NCBI GenBank assembly: GCA_903813345.2
Contig: CAIIXF020000012.1
Coordinates: 10,834,932 to 10,898,931, forward strand
Length of the DNA: 64,000 nucleotides
Direction of reading: 5' to 3'
Source: Owenia fusiformis
Lineage: Eukaryota; Annelida; Polychaeta; Sabellida; Oweniidae
This document shows positions 12,619-23,810 of the stretch, piece by piece. Each line of letters begins with the position of its first letter. The first letter of the stretch is position 1. Made by a program: the position numbers and the translations under genes. Under the pieces are notes generated by a model. The model worked only from the letters and a program-made list of their open reading frames with translations, was not told the origin of the DNA and searched no databases.

Positions 12619-13690
12619 TATGTATTAAATACACATTTGCTAACACCCCCAACTTTCATAGTGAAGTGACTAATTGGTTTATGTTTACGTTTTAATGTGT
12701 TTTGGGTTCCTTGTTACAGCAAGGGGAGCCAGTAAAGTAGACTAACATGTTTGCATGGCAAATTTTGATCGAATATGTGAGACACTTTAAGGTGTTCACA
12801 TTTGCAAGATTATGATAATATGCATTCGGTAAGCATTCTAGGTGAAAATTACATGGATTACATGGATTAATTGTTATTAAACTGTAAAGCTTTTCATACA
12901 TTTATATAAAAAACAAACTAGCTGCCTTAAAGTTTACCAAGCATGCCAAAAACGTATCAGAAATTATGTTATCACAGTTCAGAAGAAAAAACAAATGACC
13001 AATAGCCCAGTAATCCTAACAATGATCGTTAATCAAAGGTGCAATTTCAGCCTAAACGAATAATGGTGATAAATAGAATGATTAACTTTAATGTTTATTG
13101 AGTATATCCCGTATGAGTAATTAATAAGGAGATTAAAAATTAACTCTAATTACTGGATCATTTGAAATATGCCTCCCTTTGATAAAAAATACCATTAAAA
13201 TATTTTGAAAGGTCAGGGGCACCTCAGTAGAGCACTGTTTGTAAACAAGGAGTCCTTTCACTTTTACTAAATATGTTCCAATACTTCACTAATTAGTTCT
13301 TTTACTTTCGCATGACCTTGATCCTTTCAAACACAATATATGTTGATAAGTTAGTAAATATTTTGACAATAAACTGAACTTAAATAAAGTAAACCCCCTA
13401 AATTCAGTCCTAAATTCAATTGTTATCTACCATTGACTCACATATTCAAAATGCTGTGAAATGTGAATGCCTGCTAATCAAAACACTTTTGGCCATTCCA
13501 CAAGATATTTGGATTTACGTGTACCTTGTTTGCTCAACTATGAGGTTAAAGTGACATGAAGTGGTCGATGTTCTGCAATATTTTACAAACCCATTTAATA
13601 ACTCTAGAAATACAAGCTAATTTGATGAATATGGGAAATGGGAAATGAAAAAATATTCATAAACAAAACTGGCAATTTACGTCATTTTTA
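12619..13690. other. Intergenic upstream region of the ependymin-related gene
   Basis: No exon, RNA gene or bounded repeat was recognised here. It ends at the TATA box of the gene that follows. Confidence 0.5.
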
Positions 13691-13699
13691 TTTGTCAAC

Positions 13700-13707
13700 T
13701 ATAAATA
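13700..13707 (+). promoter_or_regulatory. TATA box of the ependymin-related gene
   Basis: TATAAATA lies about 30 bp upstream of a plausible 5' UTR exon (about 13728-13786). That exon ends in AAAAAG followed by a GTAATT donor. The next exon opens at 14515 after TTCAG and carries the start codon. Confidence 0.65.
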
Positions 13708-14521
13708 AGAGAGCCCAGACATTAACACAGACAGATCAAGAAAGAAGAGAAATCTGCTTGAAACACTTTGAAACTTCTTCAAAAAGGTAATTTTATTTAA
13801 AATGATACTGATGCTAACAGTTAAGAATGTCAATTACTTATATATAGTGTTCTATTCATTACTGATTTTATTGTTTTTAAATCAACTTGCATTCAGGGAA
13901 ATAAATACATATATGATCAACATAATGGGCATAACCATGTACCAGTAAACGGTAGGTTAGGCGACGGCCTTGTGAATATTCTAAGGAAAAATATCCAAAA
14001 CATGGGCGTAACTTTCAGTCAGGGGGGTGCGATTGCCAAAACTTTTTTTGGTTTTCAGTCAGGGGCGTGCTAGAAGCTGAGCTAGAAACTTCAAATAAAA
14101 AGGATTTTTTCTTCTATCTTATGGTTCTTTTTAATTTGGTTACAGGGGGGGGGGGGTGTTCGCACAGTGTAGACACTAAGGGGCTGAAACCTGCTGGTCA
14201 AAATGATATTACGGACCAGTTGCAATGTTATTTTCCTATACCTAGTGAAAAAATCAACTGGTCCGTATCAAAAGTAACCAGATAATGACCAGTGGACCGG
14301 CTGTTAATGACAACACTGTGTTCGCACCCATCAAACCCCGCACTACGCCAGTAATATTGACATTTTTTAACAAAAACTGTGGAAATGAAGCTCAAAGGAA
14401 GAAATAATACCTCTATTAGCCTAAACTTGCCTCAGCAAATCTTTGATCATGACTTAAATCAGCAAATATACTAGGAGTACAGTAATTTTGATGCTAATTT
14501 TAAGTTATATTCAGATTAAAC

Positions 14522-15911
14522 ATGATGTATACAACAAGTGTACTTGTCTTGCTTGTGGCCTGCACAGTTGTAGCACCCGATCCCTTGAATCCTCCAAAAT
14601 GCTGTGCAAAAGAGCTTTTTCAGGTTTGTTAATATACCTTTTTATTTGATACTAAACCCTAAATTCTACATATCATTGATTATTCATCTTATTTTGTATT
14701 AACATGTATTTCCATTATTCTATAGGCTGACATTCAATTGACTCAAGGTGTAATGATTGATGGGCAAGGCATGGCCCATTTTTTAGATGGCCGCTGGTCG
14801 TTTGATCCCCGCAATAAAACTAACGCATTTGTAGGGAAAATGACTATGTATGGGCAGGAGAAACAAGTGAAGTTCATCCAAACTGCGGCAAAAAAGCAAT
14901 ACAATATATTAGATGGAGCTTGTCAGGTTATACCAAAACTCTACCCTACTGTAGGTGATGGGTGCATCCCGGATAATGCAATTTTTAAGGGACAGGAAAT
15001 TCTGGGGAGAGATTTCGTGGTAGGTATTATGAAAAAAATATATATCCACCTGTTTCCTTGGCTAAAAATTAAAGTAAGAGTGCACCGTGCTCAACTTAAA
15101 ATCTGTGTATCAGCCTTGGGATTTCAACCCAAAATGTGGTAACTATTAAAAATCAGGATTCTGACACTTTTTTTACACAAAAACTGTGGAAGTGAAATTC
15201 AAATATTTAAATACCTCCTTTAGCGTAAACTTGGCACGCCTTTTTATATTTGCCCCACCGGATCAGGATTTTAACGAAGAATTTCTCCCGATTTAAATAA
15301 ATATTTATTCTTGTCGAGATATGCACAGAAGCTCTGCTGTATAAAGAATTCTAAAACAGCGGATTATATAAAAATGGACTGTAACAAATACCCGGATTTG
15401 TTGGTTTTAAAAAAAAAAATTTTTGATATCACTTTTTATTAATTCTTAATTCTATTAGGAATTCTTGACTAAAATAAGTTCAGGAATTTATGTCAGAAAG
15501 ATGGGTCTTAAATCTTTTTATGCTCAGCATAAAATGGGACATCACTTTTTATGCCAGCATAAAATGGGACATCACTTTTTATGCTGGGCATAAAAAGTGA
15601 TATCAAAAAAATATTTTTTTAAAAAACCAACAAATCCGGGTATTTGTTACAGTCCATTTTTATATAATCCGCTGTTCTAATATTTTAGTTTTTGGACTGC
15701 ACATTTGTTGGGTGACAGATACAACCTCGTTTTTGAGGTGACTGTAACGCCTGATTGTGTCCCTGTAACGATGACAATTACTGGTGAAATAAATAATCCT
15801 GTATTGGGCAAAATGGGTCTTGCAACAACGATGCGATTTTCCAGCTTTCAAGAAGGGGTTGAAGATTTGAGTGTATTTGATATTCCTGACTTTTGTCCAA
15901 AAGAACTTTGA
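14522..15911 (+). CDS. Ependymin-related secreted protein (EPDR family)
   Basis: Coding exons: 14522-14623, 14726-15019 and 15689-15911 (stop TGA), with a non-coding first exon near 13728-13786. The product is about 205 residues. It has an N-terminal signal peptide (VLVLLVACTVVA), then PPKCC, a SFDPRNKT segment with an N-glycosylation sequon at about residue 64, YNILDGAC, GDGCIP, PDCVPV and FDIPDFCP. This cysteine order is that of the ependymin family: secreted, calcium-binding or lipid-binding glycoproteins that are often multicopy in marine invertebrates. The Met pair at 14522/14525 leaves the exact start open. Odd point: exon 2 ends in phase 0 at its only good donor, but exon 3 needs phase 2. 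A microexon was missed, an unusual splice site is used, or the gene is damaged. A fold-back element ends 13 nt before exon 3. Confidence 0.8.
15356..15675. mobile_element. 320-bp fold-back element abutting an ependymin acceptor
   Basis: ACAGCGGATTATATAAAAAT at the left is matched by ATTTTTATATAATCCGCTGT at the right, with arms of about 80-100 bp around a core of short repeats (AAAATGGGACATCAC). Flanks TCTAAA (left) and TCTAAT (right) suggest a 5-bp target duplication. It ends 13 nt upstream of exon 3 of the ependymin-related gene, so the branch point of that intron must lie in or beyond it. Confidence 0.8.
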
Positions 15912-15927
15912 AGTACGTACATGCATA

Positions 15928-15933
15928 AATAAA
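15928..15933 (+). terminator. PolyA signal of the ependymin-related gene
   Basis: AATAAA lies 17 bp after the stop codon. Confidence 0.6.
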
Positions 15934-16369
15934 AACTACAATGTGATATATCAAAATGGTTTTCTAAACTAGTGTTACAGATAAAGGTTATTTTTATATT
16001 ATTATTTTTAGTAAATATTAACGAGATTATCCTATATGAGGTTCAGGATATTGGAATTATCCATAGGCTAATATAATATATCTGCGCAAAAACCGCAGGT
16101 CCAGAGGCTAGACATATTAAACTGGCCAAGGGATACTCCCAATATCCTGAACTGACTATAGGATGATCTGTTTTTCAATTGACTTCTGGTTCACATAGTT
16201 CAACTGGCCTGAGTTCAGAATAAACTCAACTGTATGTCCAGTTTTGCTTTTTTGGCCATAGTAGGATTTTTCTGTTCTTTCAGATATTCATCGACATTTA
16301 AATTCTGATTGGCTAGAACTGGACACACCTAAATTGCTAAGCTATTATGTGAATGCTATATAACTCATA

Positions 16370-18773
16370 TTACCTTAAGATATTTCTGGCTTGTTTAAGA
16401 CATCCTTGCTGCATGAGACTTTGAGCTAAATAGATTCTACATCTCGCTGTTAGTCCAGGATCCCCTAATTCTAGGGCAATCTTAAACTGATGGTTGGAGA
16501 TACGACCAGCTTCTTGAGCCTGGAAAAACGATGCATCAGAAAAATTGTCATTTGAATACTGAATGTACATGTATCATACAGGAATCATATAATGAGAATT
16601 CTAATATGATACGTGACGTCACTATCGCTAGAACAATTGATAAACTGGTTTATATTGGAGTATGTATGACCACTAAAATTCATAAATGCTATTAGAATGG
16701 TAACAAAGACCTCGATTTTATGATTTATGTCAAATATATGACCTAAAATTTTATTCTGGCCATTGCCAAAAACCTCAATTGCTACGCGATTTCAGTCTTT
16801 TAACAATGAACAGAATAAAATTGTAGGTCATATATTACGCCATAAATCATATAACCTCGGTCAGACAGTCGGTCTTTATTCCTTAAATAATATTGATTTG
16901 AAACACTGCTTTTTGGGTACCCGAGGGACCACAGCTATCAACCTACTTCTGGTAGAAAGGTCAACGTCTGAGTTACATAGTTAAATCCTAATTATAGATA
17001 ATACAACTTTGATTTTTTCTGAATTTTCTTTCATAATGACAAACCTGACTTTCTCTCGTGAATTTTGAAAGAAAAATCATATTAGGCATCTATTGATCTC
17101 AGTGAATGATAATTAAAACATTAAATAACCCGTAACAGTAGCAGTAAAAGACAGAGCTACCCATGCTCTATGAGTTGGACTATCAAAGTTTTCACATCTC
17201 ATGGTGTGATCCTAAAAAATGGCAAAAATAGAGCCAACAGTCCAGAAATTCCTGATCACCCCTCGTATAAGTGACTTACATGGTGCTGGAAATGATCACC
17301 AAGCGCAGAGTAGCCTCCCCCAAGTGTAGACAACCAAGCCATTGCATCTTGTATAAGTATAGAATTACAAACCAGCCTGCATACTCTGTAGGACCTAAAC
17401 ATCAAAATTAATACATGCTATAATAGACTAGATGCGCAGGCCCGGAGCCAGGATTTGCCAAGGGGGGGTTCAGTTTTCAAAATTTTCCAGAGGGGGTTCA
17501 CATTTGACAATTTTGGCCCAAATATTGCTAAAATCACTTGAGAAGTGCTCAAAATGGTGAAAAACTACATTATTTTGCCCTGCACCCCCCCTGGCTACGG
17601 GCCTGATGCGAATAGAAATAATCTTGATTAATACGTCATTAATCATTCAAAATTCAGTCAAAGTGATGTCATATTTGCAATATACATGTAAAAGTACATC
17701 TAGAATTATGGCCTCTAAAATGGTTTATCAACTTGGAAATTTTTTTTTTGAAAATAGACCCCATGCATGCCCGTAGCCAGGATTTGCCAAGGGGGTTCAT
17801 TTTTCAAAAACTTCCAGGGGGGTTCACATTTGACAATTTTGGCCCAAATATGGCTAAAATCACTTGAGAAGTGCTCAAAATGGTGAAAAACTGCATGATT
17901 TTGAAAGAATTTTTGGCTAGGGGGGGGGGGGGGGGTTCGTCCGAACCCTGCAAACCCCCCCTGGCTACGGGCCTGCCATGTTATAAAATCAGAAAAAGTG
18001 AAATATCTTTACTTGTATTGAACAGATAACATTTTCTTTTACTGGACATATTTGAATTTGCATAACTATAAGATAAATAGGTGTGATTTGAAAATTGAAC
18101 AACTAAAACAAACGAATATTTAAGTCAAACTTTCTACTATCTGACCAAAACGAGCAACCTGGTGGTGAAACTGGTAACTACCTACTTGCATCTGAGTAAT
18201 TACATTTAAAACCAAGTGTCTCATTCATTCGAAATCACTAATCTGCCACTAAATATGTTGCATGTTTAGACCTAATTTTAATGAACAAGAAATCACTGAA
18301 ATACCATGGACATTTGATACATGTAGTGATTGAAAGCCCATGGAAATACATAAGGTAACATGCTTCTGAATACACTACAGTGAGAATAAGAAAGATACAG
18401 CCTGGACTTAAACAGTTAATTGAAATACTCACCATTTGTAATCTAAAATGCATTGATTTGGCCATGATGATTGTATAACGACTATCACATCAGTCATTTG
18501 TTGATTTCCTGCCTTATTGTTCAATAGAGACCTATCGATCCAATGCTGTGTAAACATATGTCTGTATGTATCATTTTGAGTCAGCAGTGATGTGAAACAG
18601 CCAGCTACGTGAACATCTGCTTCAATTAGGTGAATCACTTGTGTGGGGTTTGTGTTATCAAGTACAATGGGTTTGTTTGAGGTAGAATGCTTTACAATGG
18701 TATTTGTGACAGTCTCACATTGTAAACGCTCCAATAATTGCCGTTTGAGTGTTATTAGAATTGTCACATCCAT
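16370..18773 (-). CDS. Unrecognised protein of about 200 residues with a helical, TPR-like C-terminus
   Basis: Minus-strand exons: 18433-18773, 17280-17394 and 16374-16519, joined in phase (2, then 0). The third either splices on at GTAATA or reads straight into TAA at 16370-16372. Joined pieces read DYKWSYRVCRL, then DAMAWLSTLGGGYSALGDHF, then EAGRISNHQFKIALELGDPG and RIYLAQSLMQQGCLKQARNI. The last part looks like one or two TPR-type helix pairs. The start at 18773 (MDVTILITLKRQLLERL) is a guess: an AACAG acceptor sits directly before it, so a 5' exon may exist. The sequence looks like a conserved gene, but I cannot put a family name on it. Confidence 0.6.
17437..17605. mobile_element. MITE, CAGGCCCGTAGCC family (169 bp)
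   Basis: Inverted ends CAGGCCCGGAGCC and GGCTACGGGCCTG, with a 5-bp target duplication ATGCG at 17432-17436 and 17606-17610. It lies in the first intron of the minus-strand gene. Confidence 0.85.
17766..17975. mobile_element. MITE, CAGGCCCGTAGCC family (210 bp)
   Basis: Ends CATGCCCGTAGCC and GGCTACGGGCCTG with target duplication CCATG at 17761-17765 and 17976-17980. The interior matches the copy at 17437, including the 'ggcccaaatat-ggctaaaatcacttgag' portion and G-runs. Confidence 0.85.
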
Positions 18774-18919
18774 TACTGTTAACGTAGACCTTCAAGTTGT
18801 AGTTCATATGATTTTACAAAGTTACATGTACTAGTGTACATATACCTTTCGATTTTTCTGAAAAAAGAAACTGTATCAATTACATTTGTACCAAGCTTAT
18901 GTAATGAGCTTTGATAGCA

Positions 18920-19029
18920 AGTCGCTACTACAGTCTCAACTGTAGTAGCTAGCCTTAATGGTTTAGGAGCGTCTGACTCGAGAGCGGTAGGTCCTGGGTT
19001 TGATTCCTGTACGGGCATTGGATTTAGCA
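18920..19029 (+). repeat. tRNA-derived SINE-like head
   Basis: A B-box-like GGGTTTGATTCC follows an A-box-like stretch (AATGGTTTAGGAGCG) at tRNA spacing. The cloverleaf is not convincing, so I call it a SINE remnant rather than a tRNA gene. Confidence 0.4.
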
Positions 19030-19464
19030 CACTCTCTTTAAGGACAGGGTGCATGTTGGGAAATTTTCTGCATTCCTCAATTGAGTCACATGTTATTTTT
19101 CAAACAAGAATAACCCCCTTTCCACATTGTCTACATCTTCCAGGTTTGCACAAAGAGTGCACTTATGTGCCTAGAAAAGCCTTGTGAGAAGATTTGTTTT
19201 GTAAATTGTATAAAAAATGAGAAAATACAGTGAAAAAAAATTCTGAAAATTTTCTGAATTTTTTCACTGAATTTTCTTGCTTTTTATACACTTTATCAAA
19301 ACATCCTTCTCACAAGTCTTTTCTAGGCACATAAGAGCACTCTTTGTGCAAAACTGGAAGATATAGACAATGTGGGGAAGGAGTGATTCTTGTTTGAAAA
19401 ATAACATGTGACTCAATTGAGGAGTGCAGAAAATTTCCCATCATGCATCCTGACCTTAAAGAGG
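19030..19464. mobile_element. 435-bp fold-back element
   Basis: The left arm (CTCTTTAAGG ... CAATTGAGTCACATG) is the reverse complement of the right arm (CATGTGACTCAATTG ... CCTTAAAGAG), with the centre near 19247. No coding frame. It adjoins the SINE-like head. Confidence 0.75.
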
Positions 19465-20757
19465 CAATAAGGACTGTAGAGAGAAAATTTGAAATTTTTT
19501 ATTTTTTCTGAGCTATCAGGTCAATATTTGGCTTAATACCTTCTTTAACATACCTATTTTCATAAAATGTATGTATAAACTATCAATTTCAGCATTAAGA
19601 AGTGTAAATTCAATTCAAAGCTTCTATAAAGGGAGTCCCACTCCTAGATTTTTAAGATCCACCATGTTTCAAGAGGAATATCAGCTGAAATAATGTTCAT
19701 CCAGAGGGTTTCTTTGTAGATAATGAAAATATATGTTAGTCTTGATGAAATATCCAAACCTAAATATATTTTGACATTTGTTGATGATCGTTGAATGGCC
19801 CCCCTGCACTATTTGTAGCACCTTTAAACTCTAGTATCTGGCTCACTGAGTTCATATTTTGCTTGACAATAATCAGAAAAAATGTGTATTTACGTGACAT
19901 TAGCTGCCATGCAAAAAATAACAGGTGTGACAATTTCTTCAGCAAATGTGTGACAAATACGCAAATTGCATGACAGTTGGGCGGCCGGTATTCAGGCACA
20001 ATAAGCATAATGAACGAAGTGCTCGGAGATTAGGATTGAGTTGGAGCCCTAGGAGCCAAAAACCCTTTGATCTCTGGCCTGGGTGTAAAACCTCAGAAGA
20101 AAATTTTATAAAAATTTATCTCTAAAATAACATTTCATATTTCAAAATGAACAGAACTTATCTGTACTTAAGATAAAATAGATGAAAGAATACCTTTTGT
20201 CGTATGATTCTAACTATGTCATTTCCTTCACGGTGAGCTGTTAGAGAAGAAATTCAAAATATTCAAGGAATTTTATGTTTTCTCATGGAGGCTGACACCT
20301 TGAAAATGCGGCATGGGTAAATCTTAAAAAATTGAATTTTATTCAAATATATACTTTGAATATACATTTTCTTAAATAGAAAATATATATCGCATTATAA
20401 AATTACAATAGAAAGTCAATTATATGTCGAATAAGGAGGAAAATGGATTAAAACCAAACTCTCGCAAGATCGCCAAGGTGCACGAGACTTGGAAAAGCGG
20501 TAAGATTTTGAAAGTATTTTGTAGGTAAATATTCTATTTGTCACAAATGTAGCCGTCCAAACTTATATATGTATTCAAACAATAATAGCACTTTAAGTTT
20601 CTACATTCCTAAAACAACGAATGAATGTCATTCAGAATGATGAGATGAGAACTTCTTCCATTTTTGTCAACTTTGCAAGTTTGAAGTTTTTTTGCATCCA
20701 TTCAATGATTCATTTCAATTCATTGCAAAAGTAAAGTAAGACTAGGCTAGCGACTAG
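19465..20757. other. Intergenic; possible CENPJ 5' UTR exon
   Basis: No coding exon is seen. A good donor (AAAAGCG followed by GTAAGA) at 20499/20500 could end a non-coding first exon of CENPJ, whose first coding exon starts after an acceptor at 23761-23762. This is unproven. Confidence 0.25.
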
Positions 20758-21635
20758 TAGTGTTGTCGCAATTAATCGAAACATCGCGATATACATCGCC
20801 AAAGCTGATTCTGGTGATGCATCGATGTCTGAAACAAAACATTTGCTAAAAATCATCCTTTCTTTATCTTATTTTGATGCAAATCGCTTACCTTTTCATG
20901 TCTTATTTCATTTTCCAATGTTTTCTGATATTCTTTCGCTTCTAAACTGTTTTAGCTAGTCGAAATGAACCATTAATCTAAAAAAATTACTTTACTTTAA
21001 TTTCACCGTTACTAGAAGTTCCTCTTATTAATTTGTTCTGTTCGGTATTTTAGTGCATTAGCGTTCGGTATTTCCGTGCACTTTTCTCGGACTTTTTCTC
21101 GATGTACATCGCGATGTGCATAAGTGGTGCAACTCGGATGCCAGTACTCGCCACTCACTCGTTGAACCTGTCCAAGATAGTTACTCGAGTACGTTTTTTC
21201 AAACTCGAGTAGGCATGTTTTATTATGAAGTGTTTTAAACCCCGGGAATGATGATTTTTAGATGCACTGAACGAAACAAAATATCGATTCCGGAAACAAA
21301 ATGAAAATATTTAAAAATAAACAAACACAATTATGGCATGAATAACTACATTTATTCTCACTAAATTGATACAAACTATATATAACATCAATAACATATA
21401 GAAGAAACGAAGAAATTGTATCTATTTGGTCTTCAAACAGTCGACTAGGTGAGTTTTTTATTTTTTTAAATTTTTCCCTCATTTTTGCGAGTGGTACTCG
21501 ATTACAGTGGCATTTTCACACTTTCTACTCGAGTAGCATTTTTCTTGCGAGTTGCACCACTAATGTGCATCAATGTTTACTACTGAAAATTGCCGATGCA
21601 TAGATGTACGATTATGACACATTGCGACAACACTA
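20758..21635. mobile_element. hAT-like non-autonomous element, interrupted by a second one
   Basis: Inverted ends TAGTGTTGTCGCAAT and ATTGCGACAACACTA. Eight-base flanks GCGACTAG (20750-20757) and GTGACTAG (21636-21643) differ at one position, as expected of an old 8-bp hAT target duplication. There is no transposase frame. About half its length is the inner element at 21122-21562. Confidence 0.8.
21122..21562. mobile_element. Inner hAT-like element nested in the one at 20758
   Basis: Ends AAGTGGTGCAACTCG and CGAGTTGCACCACTA, with a perfect 8-bp target duplication ATGTGCAT (21114-21121 and 21563-21570). It is 441 bp and non-coding. Confidence 0.85.
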
Positions 21636-21643
21636 GTGACTAG

Positions 21644-23762
21644 GCTAGCAGTTAGGATTGTTGAATGATGATTACCCCAAATGATGATTGGGCATGCATA
21701 GTATAGTTGAAATGTTTACTTGTATGCCGCTTGTCTGGTTATATCATCATGCAAGTTCAACTTTTGTTGCATATCGAAACCAACAACAGAACGAAAAACT
21801 GTTCATTTGAATTTTAGACCTATCAGATGTTTGTAAATCAAAAATTGTGCGTCAAAACTTGTTCTATAGAAGTCAAATGAAAATGCTGTGTCTACATTTT
21901 TCGGCATTAATTAACACATCAGTTTATAAAACACCTTCACACCTATTCAAATTCGATTGGCACGTCATGATCATTGCTATTGACCCGATATAGCCTATCA
22001 AAGGGCTACTTGGTGACATGATCAAATTTGAAAAGATACGAAGATGTTTTTAAACTGATGTGTTTAACTTCAAATCAATATAGAGGCGTTGCAATTAACG
22101 GTATTTCATCCTGTAGTTGGTTTTGATATGCGATGAAAATTGGGCTGGCATGATCATAGCGGAGCATTCGCCTATGCAAATCATCTCGGTTTGGAGAACG
22201 AAGTTCATCAATCTAAATGAGCATTATCCCTGCTTCGGACAAATTTGATTTTTTTACATAATATAGATTTGAATGTCTTCTTTTGAATAGTCATAATTTA
22301 ATTTGGGTAATATTTCTAGATTTTTCGCAAAAAAATATTAGTGCAGTACACTGACGAACTTCTTTCCCCAAATCGAGACTTGTATTTTATTGAATCGGTC
22401 TATTTGAGCATTATCCCTGCTTTAGACCAATTTGTTATTTTTACATCTTGTAGATTTAAATGTCCTCATTTGAATATTCATAGTTTAATTTGGGTAATAT
22501 TTCTATATTTTTCATGAAAATTTTTTTAGCCCAGGAGGCTGTTCTCCAAACTGAGAATCGTCCTTTCCAGGATAACTGCTTACCTGTTCAACTTGAAATT
22601 TTTACAGATGCAAGAGCAGACTAGTACCAAATTCTGATTAGGTTAAGGGCATGCTGGGTAAACTACTTGGCGGCCATTTTTAATTTTTCAACAAATCTTG
22701 TCATCAAAATTCCAGGAAAACCACTTATCCGTTCAACTTGAAATTTTTACAGATGCAAGAGCAGACTATTGCCAAGATCTGATTAGGTTTTGGGTATGCT
22801 GGCTGAATTACATGGTGGCCATTTTATTTTATTTTTCAATTTGGCGGCCATTTTTAATTTTTCAACTTGCTCCAAATTGACCAAATTTTTTTTTAAAAAC
22901 ATCTACAAGTTCTCAGAAGTTCAAATCTGACCTTAGATTTCAGATTTGACCTTTCATTCACCTTCAGTGACCTTGAAAAGGTCAAAAAAGTTGATTTTCT
23001 AAATTGATATTTTGGATTTAAATTTAGGTCAGCTTAATTACAAAAGACCTACTGAGGTCTGAAAAAGTGAAATTTTCAAGGTCGAAGGTCATCAAATTAG
23101 GTCACAACCAATGTTATCTAAATTTTCCCAAAGTTCAAGACTACAAATAAATTCTTGTCATCAAAATTGCAGGAAATCTGCTAACCTTGTCAACTTGAAA
23201 TGTTTACAGATGCAAGAGCAGACTAGTGCCAAGGTCTGATTAGGTTTTGGCCATGCTGGGTAAATTGCATGGTGGCCAGTTTGCTCTTCAAAGTGCAATA
23301 ATTATCACTGTGTGTCTTGTTGAGTTCTTTGGTGTTTTGTTTCCAAGAAACAGTAGGTTGTTTAGTTTTTAAAGTGACATGTTGCACCAAAATTTAAATT
23401 AAAATATGGTGAAAATCTAGTGTCGATTTTTGCTTTAAAATCATTGAACGTCAGGTCAGAGACAACATTTTCTGGGAGGTTGTTTGAGTCATCTACTATA
23501 TGCTGACTGAAGAACCCTTATCTTAGGGCAAGGTTACACTACAACTGTCTTCAAAGAATTTCTGGCTATGGCCTATTGTGTTAGGGTGACTTCACTTGGG
23601 GTAAAGAAAAAGAATGACAGACACAAGGAAAAATCCTCCCTACTCCTCCATACCAAAAATAAAACCAGGCTTTACTAAATAAATTAATCCCATAGTCAAA
23701 TTATACTGTCACTGAGTATACATTTGTTTAATTTATTGCATTTTTGATTTTAACTATTTCAG
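21644..23762. other. Upstream region of CENPJ coding start; dispersed repeats only
   Basis: Contains internal near-duplicates (the 'cttgaaatttttacagatgcaagagcagact' motif at 22598, 22738 and 23196) and a dispersed repeat at 22861-23150 shared with 44768-45060. No coding exon was found. Confidence 0.55.
22861..23150. repeat. Dispersed repeat, copy A (paired with 44768-45060)
   Basis: About 290 bp, clearly similar base for base to 44768-45060, including TTCAACTTGCT, 'catctacaagtt', 'ccttcagtg' and 'gaggtctgaa'. The copy at 44768 sits inside a longer element. No frame is conserved, so it is probably a transposon fragment. Confidence 0.7.
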
Positions 23763-23810
23763 GAATCACAAATGAACTAATTACCTGTACGAACAACTGA
23801 ATGCATTAAA

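Noticed and set aside
18130-18205. Minus-strand open segment (SYQFHHQVARFGQ) as an exon of the unnamed gene
   Set aside because: The phase conflicts with the preceding exon (it would create TGA), there is no good donor, and the flanking exons already join in frame without it.
18779-19054. Possible extra 5' exon of the minus-strand unnamed gene
   Set aside because: Half of this frame lies in the tRNA-like SINE. A 12-nt exon between TTTTTTCAG and GTATATG is possible but unsupported.
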